Shown one piece after another: positions 41,762-50,085 of a stretch of DNA of 64,000 bases (position 1 is its first letter; each line of letters starts with the position of its first letter). The stretch is from CALBZG01 sp964486295 (GTDB taxonomy: Bacteria > Bacillota > Clostridia > Peptostreptococcales > Anaerovoracaceae). The DNA is taken from assembly GCA_964486295.1 (NCBI GenBank), contig CAZAMF010000010.1, positions 1-64,000 on the forward strand, written 5' to 3'. A program made the position numbers and the translations under genes. The notes beneath the pieces were generated by a model. It was not told the origin of the DNA, did no database searches, and saw nothing but the letters and a program-made list of their open reading frames with translations.

Positions 41762-44614
41762 ATGAAACTAAGAAAACTCACTCTCAACATCAATGGCGCA
41801 GACCGGATGTTTATTTGTGATCCTGAGACGGACACATTGGCAACGGTTCTGAGACGCCTCGGTTTGACTGGTACCAAAATCGGCTGCGGCAAGGGCCTCT
41901 GCGGTTCCTGCTCCGTTATCCTGAACGGTAAAGTCATCCGTTCCTGCACCAAGAAGATCACCACAGTGGACGAATACAGCACGGTAACCACGATCGAAGG
42001 AATCGGCGCGCCGAATTTCCTGCATCCGCTTCAGGTCGCCTTCATGCACCTCGGCGCGGTTCAGTGCGGATTCTGCTCCCCTGGATTTATCGTATCAGCT
42101 TACGGCCTGCTGCAGGAAAACCAGAACCCGACCAGAGAAGATGTACGCGACTGGTTCCAGAAGAACAGGAACATCTGCCGCTGCACCGGCTACAAGCAGA
42201 TCGTTGACGCCGTCATGGCTGCTGCGAAAGTCGTTCGTGGCGAATGCAAAGTGGAAGACATCATGGTCAAGCTGCCTGAAAACAAAGAGTACTACGGACT
42301 GCCGCTGGTACGTCCTGCCGCCCTGGCAAAGGTTTGCGGCACAGCGGACTACGGCGACGATATCGAACTCAAGATGCCTGAAAACACACTTCATGTGGTC
42401 ATGGTTCAGCCTAAACTGACTCACCACGCGAAGATCATCAAAATCAACACCGAAGAAGCAGAAAAGATGCCGGGCGTTTACAAAGTCATCACAGCAAAAG
42501 ACGTCAAAGGCTCCAACAAGCTTTGCTTCTACCAGCTGATCCCAAGATGTATCGCTACCGAACCAAGCCATGTATTGATACATGACCAAACCATTGACAA
42601 CTACGGAGACGTTATCGCCATGGTGGCTGCGGATACCAAAGCTCACGCAAGAGCCGCTGCGAAGAAAGTCACCATGGAATACGAACAGCTCCCTGAATAC
42701 CTGAACTATTTCGAAGCCTGCATGCCGGACGCACAGCGCATCCATGAAGACCATCCGAACGTATGGGCATGGCAGCCGACCCTCAAGGGCGACGACGAAA
42801 AAGTTCCTGAACTCATTGAAAACGCTCCTTTCTCTGCAGAAGGCAGCTTCTCCTCATCCAGAGAGCCGCATATGCCGATCGAAGGCGACACCGTACAGGC
42901 TTACTGGGGTGATGACGGCATGCTCACCGTACAGTGCAAGGCTATGGCCATCTACTGCAATATCGGAGATATCGCGGAAGCCACCGGCATTGACGCAGAG
43001 CAGATCCGTGTGATCCAGAACCCTACCGGCGGAACGTTCGGCTGGGGTATCGCCGGCGGAACCTACTCCCTGGCAGCCATCGCATGCCTGGCCTGCGACG
43101 GAATGCCTGTGGCATTCTCCATGGAATATGAAGAATACATGGCATTCAGCGGCAAGAGATCCCCTGCGCATACCAACGCACGTATTGCCTGCGACGAGAG
43201 CGGCAAATTCATCGCAGCAGAATGGGATCTTGGCTTCGACCACGGCGCATACGACGAACTGGGCGACGACATCCTCTGCAGAACCGCCAGATTCATGTTC
43301 TTCCCATACTATGTACCAAATGTAGTGGGCCTCTCCAGAGCCTGCACCACCAACCACTCCTACGGAACTGCGTACAGAGGCTACGGATCACCGCAGGCCT
43401 ACACTGCGTCCGAAGCTGTCGTGGACATGCTGGCTGAAAAAATAGGACTGGATCCATTTGAAATCAGATGGAGAAACATCGCTCGCGAAGGCCAGACCAA
43501 CGTGAACAGCTACAAATTCGTGAACTATCCGATGGAAAAGATCATGGAGACCATGAGACCATACTATTACGCAGCAGTTGAAAAAGCCAAGTCGGAAACC
43601 ACTCCTGAAAAGAGAAGAGGCGTAGGCCTTGCATGGGGCGGATATAACGTAACAGACGGTACCGCAGATGCCGGAACCGTTGCCATCGAACTCAGAGAAG
43701 ACGGCAAATTCGTGAAATACGACACCTGGCAGGATGTAGGCCAGGGCGGAGACGTAGGTTCCCTGCAGAACACTCTGGAAGCACTCAAGCCTCTTGGCGT
43801 ATCCGTGGATGACATCGTACTGATCCAGAACGACAGCAAATACTGCCCTGACACAGGCGCATCTGCAGCCTCCCGTCAGCATTATACAAACGGCAAAGCT
43901 TCCAAGAAAGCCGCTGACCAGTTGATCAATGCCATGAAGAAGCCGGACGGTACGTTCAGAACTTATGCCGAAATGGTAGCCGAAGGCATACCGACTAAAT
44001 ATGAAGGATACACCGGAAACCCTGAAGATCCGGATCTCTGCGATCTCGATCCGAACACAGGTGTTGGAAACCCTACACCGGACTTCACTTATGCATTGTT
44101 CATGTCCGAAGTGGAAGTAGACACCAAGACAGGCAAGACCACCGTACTCAGCATGACCTCCGTAGATGACGTGGGCGTGATCGGAAACCCTGCATCCGTT
44201 GACGGACAGGCTTACGGTGGACTTTCCCACTGCATCGGCTTCGCGCTTTCCGAGAACTATGACGATGTCAAGAAACATGCCAACATCGCCGGCGCAGGCA
44301 TCCCGTCCATCAAGGATATTCCTGACGGCGAAGACTTCAGACTGGTACACCTCTGCACACCGCGCGACAAGAACCCGTGGGGCTCTGCAGGCGCATCGGA
44401 AGCATTCCAGTCCGGCGGACATATGGCAGTCATCAACGGCATCAACAATGCATGCGGCGTCAGAGTCCACCAGATCCCAGCCACTCCTGACAAGGTCAAG
44501 GCGGGTCTGGAAGCCATCGCTAAAGGCGAAGTTTCACCGACGGTGCCGAAGAAGTACTTCCTTGGTTCCGAGCTGTATGATGAAATCGCTAACATCAAAG
44601 CGAACCCAATGTAG
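41762..44614 (+). CDS. single-chain molybdenum hydroxylase (aldehyde oxidoreductase-like), copy 2
   Basis: A 950-residue paralogue of the gene at 38555. The 2Fe-2S Cys are at the same positions as in copy 1, and the long stretch TGTK/GCG..CGSCSVILNGKV is nearly identical. Moco-domain motifs are GTFGWGIAGGTYSLAA, YGTAYRGYGSPQAYTASE and GSAGASEAFQSGGHMAVI. Differences cluster in the middle and the C-terminal end. Codon use is more A/T-ending (GAA, AAA, GTA) than in copy 1, so one may have diverged or come from another source. GGAGG lies 11 bases before the ATG at 41762. Confidence 0.93.
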   Translation: MKLRKLTLNINGADRMFICDPETDTLATVLRRLGLTGTKIGCGKGLCGSCSVILNGKVIRSCTKKITTVDEYSTVTTIEGIGAPNFLHPLQVAFMHLGAVQCGFCSPGFIVSAYGLLQENQNPTREDVRDWFQKNRNICRCTGYKQIVDAVMAAAKVVRGECKVEDIMVKLPENKEYYGLPLVRPAALAKVCGTADYGDDIELKMPENTLHVVMVQPKLTHHAKIIKINTEEAEKMPGVYKVITAKDVKGSNKLCFYQLIPRCIATEPSHVLIHDQTIDNYGDVIAMVAADTKAHARAAAKKVTMEYEQLPEYLNYFEACMPDAQRIHEDHPNVWAWQPTLKGDDEKVPELIENAPFSAEGSFSSSREPHMPIEGDTVQAYWGDDGMLTVQCKAMAIYCNIGDIAEATGIDAEQIRVIQNPTGGTFGWGIAGGTYSLAAIACLACDGMPVAFSMEYEEYMAFSGKRSPAHTNARIACDESGKFIAAEWDLGFDHGAYDELGDDILCRTARFMFFPYYVPNVVGLSRACTTNHSYGTAYRGYGSPQAYTASEAVVDMLAEKIGLDPFEIRWRNIAREGQTNVNSYKFVNYPMEKIMETMRPYYYAAVEKAKSETTPEKRRGVGLAWGGYNVTDGTADAGTVAIELREDGKFVKYDTWQDVGQGGDVGSLQNTLEALKPLGVSVDDIVLIQNDSKYCPDTGASAASRQHYTNGKASKKAADQLINAMKKPDGTFRTYAEMVAEGIPTKYEGYTGNPEDPDLCDLDPNTGVGNPTPDFTYALFMSEVEVDTKTGKTTVLSMTSVDDVGVIGNPASVDGQAYGGLSHCIGFALSENYDDVKKHANIAGAGIPSIKDIPDGEDFRLVHLCTPRDKNPWGSAGASEAFQSGGHMAVINGINNACGVRVHQIPATPDKVKAGLEAIAKGEVSPTVPKKYFLGSELYDEIANIKANPM

Positions 44615-44661
44615 AAAGCTTTATTTACCCCTATATAAAATCCATACATAATTAAAGTCGG

Positions 44662-44692
44662 TCGGTCTGCAGTTTGGTACACTGCAGGCCGA
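44662..44692 (+). terminator. terminator after hydroxylase 2
   Basis: Stem TCGGTCTGCAG / CTGCAGGCCGA with a 9-base loop, preceded by TAAAATCCATACATAA (44636-44651). A near-copy of this unit sits at 47604-47666. The U-tract is poor. Confidence 0.7.
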
Positions 44693-44798
44693 TTGGTCTC
44701 TTGCGGCAAATGCGAGGGTGCATAATCCGGCCGCATCCTATATAATAGCGGTGATAAAAGTTGTTAAGAATTATTAAATAATCAAAGGATAAGGGAAC

Positions 44799-47138
44799 AT
44801 GACCAATCAGCGACAGACGCAAAACGAGGAGAACACCGTAGAGAACTTCAAGAACTGCCTGGAAAAAGAAAAACCATTCTGCCAGGCCGCCTGCCCATTT
44901 CACCTGGACGTGTCGGGCTTCATCGATAAAATGAAACGGGGCGCATATAAAGCAGCGTATAAAGCCTATCGGGATGTGACGGGTTTTCCGGGGATCGTGG
45001 CAGAGCTTTGCACCGAACCCTGCAAGGCTGTCTGCCCCAGGACCGAAATTGACAACGCCATCGAGCTGAGACTTCTGGAAAAAGCTGCCGTGGATTACGC
45101 GGGAGATACTACGCCTACGGCCTACAATCTGCCACACCGAAACAAGAAGATCGTCGTGATCGGCGCCGGGATCAGCGGACTGGCCTGCGCGCTGCGGCTT
45201 TCAGCCAAGAAATTCGATGTGACCATTTACGAAAAAAGCGGACGCATCGGCGGAGAACTCTGGAACCTCATGCCGGACGGACGTTTTCTGGCGGAGATCG
45301 AAAACCAGTTCCATCACGAGGAGCATACCCTCCACTTGAACACGGAGATCAAGAGCCTGGAAGAGCTGGGATACGTGGACGCCGTCTATATCGCCACCGG
45401 AAAAGGCGGCAATGATTTCGGCATGGGCAGGAGCCACGAAAACGGCATCTTCACCGGCGGCATGATGCTGGGCAAGGACCTGATTGAAGCCCTGGCGGAC
45501 GGCCTCAACACCGCCACCGCCATCGACAACCTCCTGAAGACCGGGAGGGAACTCTACCCGGAGGACAGGCGAGAGACGGGGACTCTACTGGATCCATCCC
45601 TGCTAAAGAAAATAGAACCGTTCAAGGGATCGCTTCCGAGGGGAGAATTCACGAAGGAAGAAGCCATCGAAGAAGCCGAACGATGCATCCAGTGCAAATG
45701 CAGCGCCTGCTATCTCAACTGCGATCTGATCCAATATACAAATAAATGGCCGCTGCGCATGAGGGATGAAATCGCAGCCACCACCCTGCCGGGCTGGTCT
45801 GAGGTCAAGGCCACACCGGCCAAAAGGCTCCTCAGCACCTGCAACCTCTGCGGTGTCTGCGTGGATGTCTGTCCGAAGGAGATCGATCTGGAACGCCTGA
45901 TCCTGGACGGGCGAAGAAGCATGCACAACCAGGATAAAACACCATGGGTGTTTTATGAATTCTGGATACGCGATATGGATTTCGCCGATGGTGAGAACTG
46001 TGCCATCAGAAGAATGCCAACCGGCGTCGAAAAGTCCCGGTACGCGTTCTTCCCGGGCTGCCAGCTGGGCGCCAGCCGCCCGGAACTTATCGATAAGACT
46101 TATGGATATCTGAGAGACAAAATGCCGGACACTGGGCTGCTCCTGCAATGCTGCGGCGCGCCGGGAGAATGGGCCGGCATTGATGAGCGGCACCGGGAAT
46201 CCATAGAAGGCATCCGATCCGCCTGGGAATCCATGGGCCGGCCGGCCCTGATCCTTGCCTGTCCGACCTGCGGCAGGAAATTCAGGGACTACATGCCGGA
46301 GATCCCGACGATCTTCATCTATGAACTTCTGGAACAGATGGACTTCCGGGCTGAACCAGAGAAGATCAGAGAACTTCTGGGAAGCGGGATAGTGGACGGC
46401 GGCATGTCCATCTTCGACCCATGCGCCAGCCGGCATATGCCCGAGCTACAACAAAGCGCGAGAAAATTCGCGGGCGAAATCGGCTGCGAACTGACGCCGC
46501 TGGCTGAGAACGGACCGAACGCGAAATGCTGCGGATTCGGCGGGCAGCCGGGCATTACGGACCCTGCCTACGAGAAATTCGTCCGGGAAAGAAGGATCGC
46601 CGAAGGGGACAAACCGTATATCATCTACTGTGTCAACTGCAGGGACTCCTTCCTGGACGCGGGGAAACCGTCTGTGCATCTTCTTGATATCCTTTTCGCG
46701 GATGCCGGCGGCAAAGAGACACTGTACGAGTTGCCGACAGCAACACAGCGGAGAACCAACCGCATAGAGCTCAAGCAAAAACTCCTGAAAAAATATTGGG
46801 GTGAGGAAATGGAACAACAAAAGAACGAACAAAATGAACAGAACCAGACCATGGAGCTCCTGGTGGATGACGAACTGCGGCAGAAAATCAGCCGCGAGCG
46901 CATTCTGGAAAGCGACCTTGTAGAAGTGATCGAATTCTGCCAGAGGACCAACCGGAGAATCTATGACGAAGAAAAAGGCACCTACAGCGGGTATCACGTC
47001 ATCGGGCACATGACCTATTGGGCGGAGTACATCCCGGAGACGCCGGGCCGGGTCAGGCTCGTCAACGCCTATACCCACAGAATGAAAATAGAATTGGAGG
47101 CAGTCTGGAATGGAAGAAAAGTCGAAACTGATCTGTGA
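44799..47138 (+). CDS. pyridine nucleotide-disulfide oxidoreductase with Fe-S and CCG domains (DVU_1558 type)
   Basis: A 779-residue electron-transfer protein. Order: Fer4_20-like cluster domain (CQAACPFHLDVSG, CTEPCKAVCPR; residues about 25-85); FAD/NAD fold beginning IVVIGAGISGLACALRLS at about 110; a Fer4 dicluster region (CSACYLNC, CNLCGVCVDVCPKE; about 305-360); two CCG domains (FFPGCQLGAS..LLQCCGAPGEW and DPCASRHMP..KCCGFGGQPG; about 410-590) as in heterodisulfide reductase subunit D; C-terminal helical tail. It probably takes electrons from the hydroxylases. The ATG follows AAAGGATAAGGGA. Its end overlaps the next gene. Confidence 0.9.
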   Translation: MTNQRQTQNEENTVENFKNCLEKEKPFCQAACPFHLDVSGFIDKMKRGAYKAAYKAYRDVTGFPGIVAELCTEPCKAVCPRTEIDNAIELRLLEKAAVDYAGDTTPTAYNLPHRNKKIVVIGAGISGLACALRLSAKKFDVTIYEKSGRIGGELWNLMPDGRFLAEIENQFHHEEHTLHLNTEIKSLEELGYVDAVYIATGKGGNDFGMGRSHENGIFTGGMMLGKDLIEALADGLNTATAIDNLLKTGRELYPEDRRETGTLLDPSLLKKIEPFKGSLPRGEFTKEEAIEEAERCIQCKCSACYLNCDLIQYTNKWPLRMRDEIAATTLPGWSEVKATPAKRLLSTCNLCGVCVDVCPKEIDLERLILDGRRSMHNQDKTPWVFYEFWIRDMDFADGENCAIRRMPTGVEKSRYAFFPGCQLGASRPELIDKTYGYLRDKMPDTGLLLQCCGAPGEWAGIDERHRESIEGIRSAWESMGRPALILACPTCGRKFRDYMPEIPTIFIYELLEQMDFRAEPEKIRELLGSGIVDGGMSIFDPCASRHMPELQQSARKFAGEIGCELTPLAENGPNAKCCGFGGQPGITDPAYEKFVRERRIAEGDKPYIIYCVNCRDSFLDAGKPSVHLLDILFADAGGKETLYELPTATQRRTNRIELKQKLLKKYWGEEMEQQKNEQNEQNQTMELLVDDELRQKISRERILESDLVEVIEFCQRTNRRIYDEEKGTYSGYHVIGHMTYWAEYIPETPGRVRLVNAYTHRMKIELEAVWNGRKVETDL

Positions 47139-47304
47139 TCGATGCAAGGTGGAGATGACTGAGGTGGAAGCTACCTTCAGCTATCTGAGGCGGTCCTTCC
47201 ATCATAAGGTCTTGCGATGCCTGGAATGCGGCCAGGTCTATATCCCGGAGGAGCTGGCCAAAGGGCGCATGAAGGAAGTGGAGACCCTGCTCGAAGATAA
47301 ATAG
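47110..47304 (+). CDS. small Cys4 redox protein (DVU_1557 type)
   Basis: A 64-residue protein with two CxxC pairs (LICDRCKVEM and LRCLECGQVYIPEEL), as in rubredoxin-like or zinc-ribbon knuckles. It matches the small redox protein that accompanies this hydroxylase cluster in Desulfovibrio. GGAGG is 9 bases before the ATG at 47110, inside the upstream gene, which it overlaps by 29 bases in another frame, so translation is coupled. Confidence 0.88.
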   Translation: MEEKSKLICDRCKVEMTEVEATFSYLRRSFHHKVLRCLECGQVYIPEELAKGRMKEVETLLEDK

Positions 47305-47518
47305 AAAAATAGACAAAACCTGATCAGCATAAGTCTGGTGCAACTATAAGGTTTGGCTCACGACAACCGTCCGGTAAAAAGCCAACAAACCGAGCAGAAA
47401 CAGCAGGGAACCCCCTCAACGATACAGATCTTTTCATATTGAAATCTCAAAGAAAAGCCCTTTGAGACGCACGCTGACAAAAAAACAAATAAATGCAAAA
47501 TAAAACTTTAAATAAATA
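47305..47518. other. non-coding spacer
   Basis: No ORF, RNA or strong repeat seen. It becomes A-rich toward the promoter remnant at 47519. Confidence 0.45.
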
Positions 47519-47666
47519 TTGCACAATGGAAAAAACTATGATATAAGTATAACGTTAAAGCCGCAAAGTTGACATCTCAGATATGCTAAATGTGCTCCTT
47601 ATGTAAAATCCATACATAAAAACCAATCGGCCTGCAGATATACCCTCTGCAGGCCGATTGGTTTTT
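47519..47666 (+). repeat. promoter and terminator of a hydroxylase unit with no gene between (ghost)
   Basis: AAAAACTATGATATAAGTATA at 47531-47551 is identical over 21 bases to 41666-41686 in the hydroxylase 2 promoter, and a matching -35 (TTGCAC, 47519-47524) lies 17 bases from TATAAG. Some 50 bases later TAAAATCCATACATAA (47604-47619) is identical to 44636-44651 after hydroxylase 2. A terminator of the same kind follows, CCAATCGGCCTGCAG / CTGCAGGCCGATTGG (47623-47661), here with a perfect stem and U-tract. This is most simply a duplicated unit that has lost its coding part. Confidence 0.65.
47618..47666. terminator. perfect 20-bp terminator hairpin
   Basis: Arms 47618-47637 and 47647-47666 pair over 20 bp, with a 9-base loop, and A/T runs on the outer ends make it work in both directions. 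It would stop read-through from the Mo-hydroxylase operon before the LytTR gene. Confidence 0.9.
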
Positions 47667-47923
47667 GGGCAGAAAAAGCACCGTAACGCGCTACTTCTAT
47701 TTATTTTTGTGACATTTTGGTATATAATTATTTTACGGCCGGTGCCCTATTTACACAATTGTATACAAAATGCAGGCCGTGCAAAGTGTTACATTTTAGG
47801 TGCATTCTTTTACATCAGACAAAACTCATCACAAATTAATGGTAGAATTATGTTTGTGGTATCATTTTAAGAATGTCAGCAAATGTGCACGAACTCAAAT
47901 AGAAATGGGGAGAGTGATTCGAA

Positions 47924-48637
47924 ATGCTGAATGTGATGATATGCGACGAAAACACTGATTTTGCAAGGGCTTTCAAAGACCAGATCATCCAAACCTACGG
48001 AGAGCAAATACACAGCGTCGCATACTTCAAGAATGAAGAAGCCCTGAATTTAGCCTTGGAGCAATACAGCAACTCCAAATTAGTCGTATTCATGGATGCC
48101 GGCTTTTGCGGGGACAGCATTTCTATAGCAAAAAATATCAAAGAAAACTATCAACTGGTACAGATCATATTCATTTCCGGCTGCCTCAAATGCTGCACAG
48201 ACATCTATGAAGTGGAGCATCTTTATTTTCTTAAGAAGCCTATTGACACCAAAAGGCTGTTGTCTGCCCTGGAGATGACCACGTCGAAAATTGACTCCAC
48301 CTGCAAGAATATCCTGCCCATAGTAACGAAGGAAGCCAGCTATTGCATTCCCATCAGCAGCATCGAGTATCTGGAAAAAGAGCGGCGCCTCATCAACGTC
48401 TACGAAAAAGGCAACAAGCACAGCTTCTACGGGAAATACGAGGATTTGGAGGTCTACCGCAAAAGCAACCGCAACTTCTGGCGGTGCCACAACAGCTATG
48501 TAGTCAATTTCAAATACGTCGGCGCGCTCAAGGATCAATGTTTCCATATGAAGAGCGGCGCCATTATTCCGATCAGCCGGAACTACAGTAAACAGGTCAG
48601 GGAAGAGTACAGGAAGTTCCTGGAAAAAATGATATAG
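47924..48637 (+). CDS. LytTR-family response regulator (AgrA-like)
   Basis: Residues 1 to about 120 are a receiver domain (MICDENTDFARAFKDQII with the acidic pair, Asp58 in VVFMDAGF, and Lys in YFLKKPID). Residues about 140-235 are a LytTR DNA-binding domain (ISSIEYLEKERRLINVYE, SFYGKYEDLEVY, FWRCHNSYVVNFKYV, IPISRNYSKQVREEY). There is no histidine kinase beside it, so it is an orphan here. Ribosome site GGGGAGAG lies before the ATG. Targets are unknown. Confidence 0.92.
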   Translation: MLNVMICDENTDFARAFKDQIIQTYGEQIHSVAYFKNEEALNLALEQYSNSKLVVFMDAGFCGDSISIAKNIKENYQLVQIIFISGCLKCCTDIYEVEHLYFLKKPIDTKRLLSALEMTTSKIDSTCKNILPIVTKEASYCIPISSIEYLEKERRLINVYEKGNKHSFYGKYEDLEVYRKSNRNFWRCHNSYVVNFKYVGALKDQCFHMKSGAIIPISRNYSKQVREEYRKFLEKMI

Positions 48638-49434
48638 GACCCGAATTGTCGACGATATCCACAAGAATGAAACAAATTTATAAAATGCATACACAAGCAA
48701 TTACCTGGGCAATCTGGTCAATAAATTACCGGAAGTGACCCTCAAAAGCACCACCCTAAACGGCGGCCTTCTGATTGGTGGCAGCGTGGACGCCTTCTCT
48801 GTCACCCTCGACGGCACCATAGTTACCAACAGAATGGTCGTCAGAGGTGGTGGCAAAACCCCGGCAAGAACTTTTGAAACAGCAATAGACATAATATCAC
48901 TTTCACGAGAATGGTCACATCACCGTAAACGTTGTCAATTGCACCCATGGATCAACTTCTACTGGGACACGATGGCAGTAGAGTGCACGGTTATAAAGGA
49001 CTTGAGGGTATGGAGTCTGATCGAAGGGCTATCTGATCAAATGCTTAAGAGTCAGGCTTTCTTCATAATTAACCACAAATCAAACAATAAATAACATGTT
49101 GAATTGCATTAGAAATTAAGGCTTTGTCGCGTGGATGCTTTGAAAACAATGGTTTTTAAAGAAGACAAGGCGCGTTCAAATTAGCAGTCTGTATTATTCT
49201 AAAGCGTTCTTTATTATTTTGTTTTATTTTAGTTGCTGTATCCGTTGCTGTACAATTAAAAATAGAGAAAACAATCTTATACAGTATCTTGAAATTTACA
49301 ATATTAAGCAGTATACTTAAAAAGTGTTAATATTTGCTACAATTTTTTATATAAAGATAGTTATTAACCGCTTCAATATTACAAAGGTTTACTTTTTGAA
49401 ACGATATAGATAATAGTATCCTAATTAGGAGGTA
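48638..49434. other. AT-rich decayed stretch without intact gene
   Basis: About 800 bases with no complete gene. It includes the beta-helix surface-protein remnant at 48690-48884. The rest, especially 49100-49430, is very AT-rich and serves as upstream region for the DUF2294 gene. Confidence 0.55.
48690..48884 (+). pseudogene. remnant of a beta-helix repeat surface protein
   Basis: In one frame this reads NYLGNLVNKLPEVTLKSTTL, then NGGLLIGGSVDAFSVTLDGT and NRMVVRGGGKTPARTFE. The pattern VTL-x-NG-L-IGG, VTLDG, VVRGGG is typical of repeats in clostridial SLH or cell-wall beta-helix proteins. There is no start with a ribosome site, and the frame loses the pattern after about 48884. It is seen as a gene fragment; the parent is not in the window. 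Confidence 0.5.
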
Positions 49435-49440
49435 ATGATC

Positions 49441-49800
49441 TTGGGCCAAACAGTAAATAATATAGAAGCTACTATAAAAAGGGAAATTACAAAAGTATAT
49501 AAAGAAAATATAGGTAAGGGACCAGAGTCAACAACCGTAAGGGCTTTTGACAATATTATTTTCATAAGGTTTGAAGGCGGGATGACCCAACTGGAACATA
49601 CCCTTATGAATACTGAAGATGGTGAAGCATTAGTTCGGAAAATCAGAGAAGAATTATTTTTAAATCAGAGTTCATTGTACGTACCAGTGATTGAAAACAT
49701 AGTAGACTCAAAAGTTGCTGAAGTAGGGTTTGTTGTACGAGCAACTGATAATTCAGTATATATGACCTGTGTGCTCGAAGATGATATTAAAATAAATTAA
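49441..49800 (+). CDS. DUF2294 family protein
   Basis: A 119-residue protein with the DUF2294 pattern IKREITKVYKENIGKGPEST, VRAFDNIIFIRFEGGMTQLE and VGFVVRATDNSVYMTCVL. The family (Na-translocating-related by name only) is of unknown function and is found in Firmicutes and cyanobacteria. AGGAGG (49427-49432) is 8 bases from the TTG at 49441 and only two bases from an in-frame ATG at 49435, so the TTG is preferred. It has its own terminator. Confidence 0.87.
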   Translation: MGQTVNNIEATIKREITKVYKENIGKGPESTTVRAFDNIIFIRFEGGMTQLEHTLMNTEDGEALVRKIREELFLNQSSLYVPVIENIVDSKVAEVGFVVRATDNSVYMTCVLEDDIKIN

Positions 49801-49908
49801 AAATATAATGAAATTAATACAGTAGGATAGATGATTATTATTGGTTATCTGTTTTAAAATGTGCAACTAATGGATGTTATGTGAGTATTTTTATGCTTCA
49901 TTATGTTT

Positions 49909-49958
49909 ATAACAGCATTTTAATAAGTTTAAACGCTTATTGATGCTGTTATTTTTTT
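49909..49958 (+). terminator. intrinsic terminator after the DUF2294 gene
   Basis: ATAACAGCAT..AATAAG / CTTATT..ATGCTGTTAT with a short AT loop and a run of seven T. Confidence 0.9.
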
Positions 49959-50085
49959 GCTATTAACCGTCATAAATCCACATATTTATCATAAATAGCA
50001 ACTTATATTCATATAAAGAAAGGAGGGATATCGAAAAAGAAGCAGTGTGGAGAGTATCAATTATATTTTAAGGAGGAAATAATTA

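Noticed and set aside
48735..49094. A 119-codon frame as an intact gene
   Set aside because: Only the first 50 residues fit a known pattern. There is no ribosome site, so it is listed as a remnant instead.
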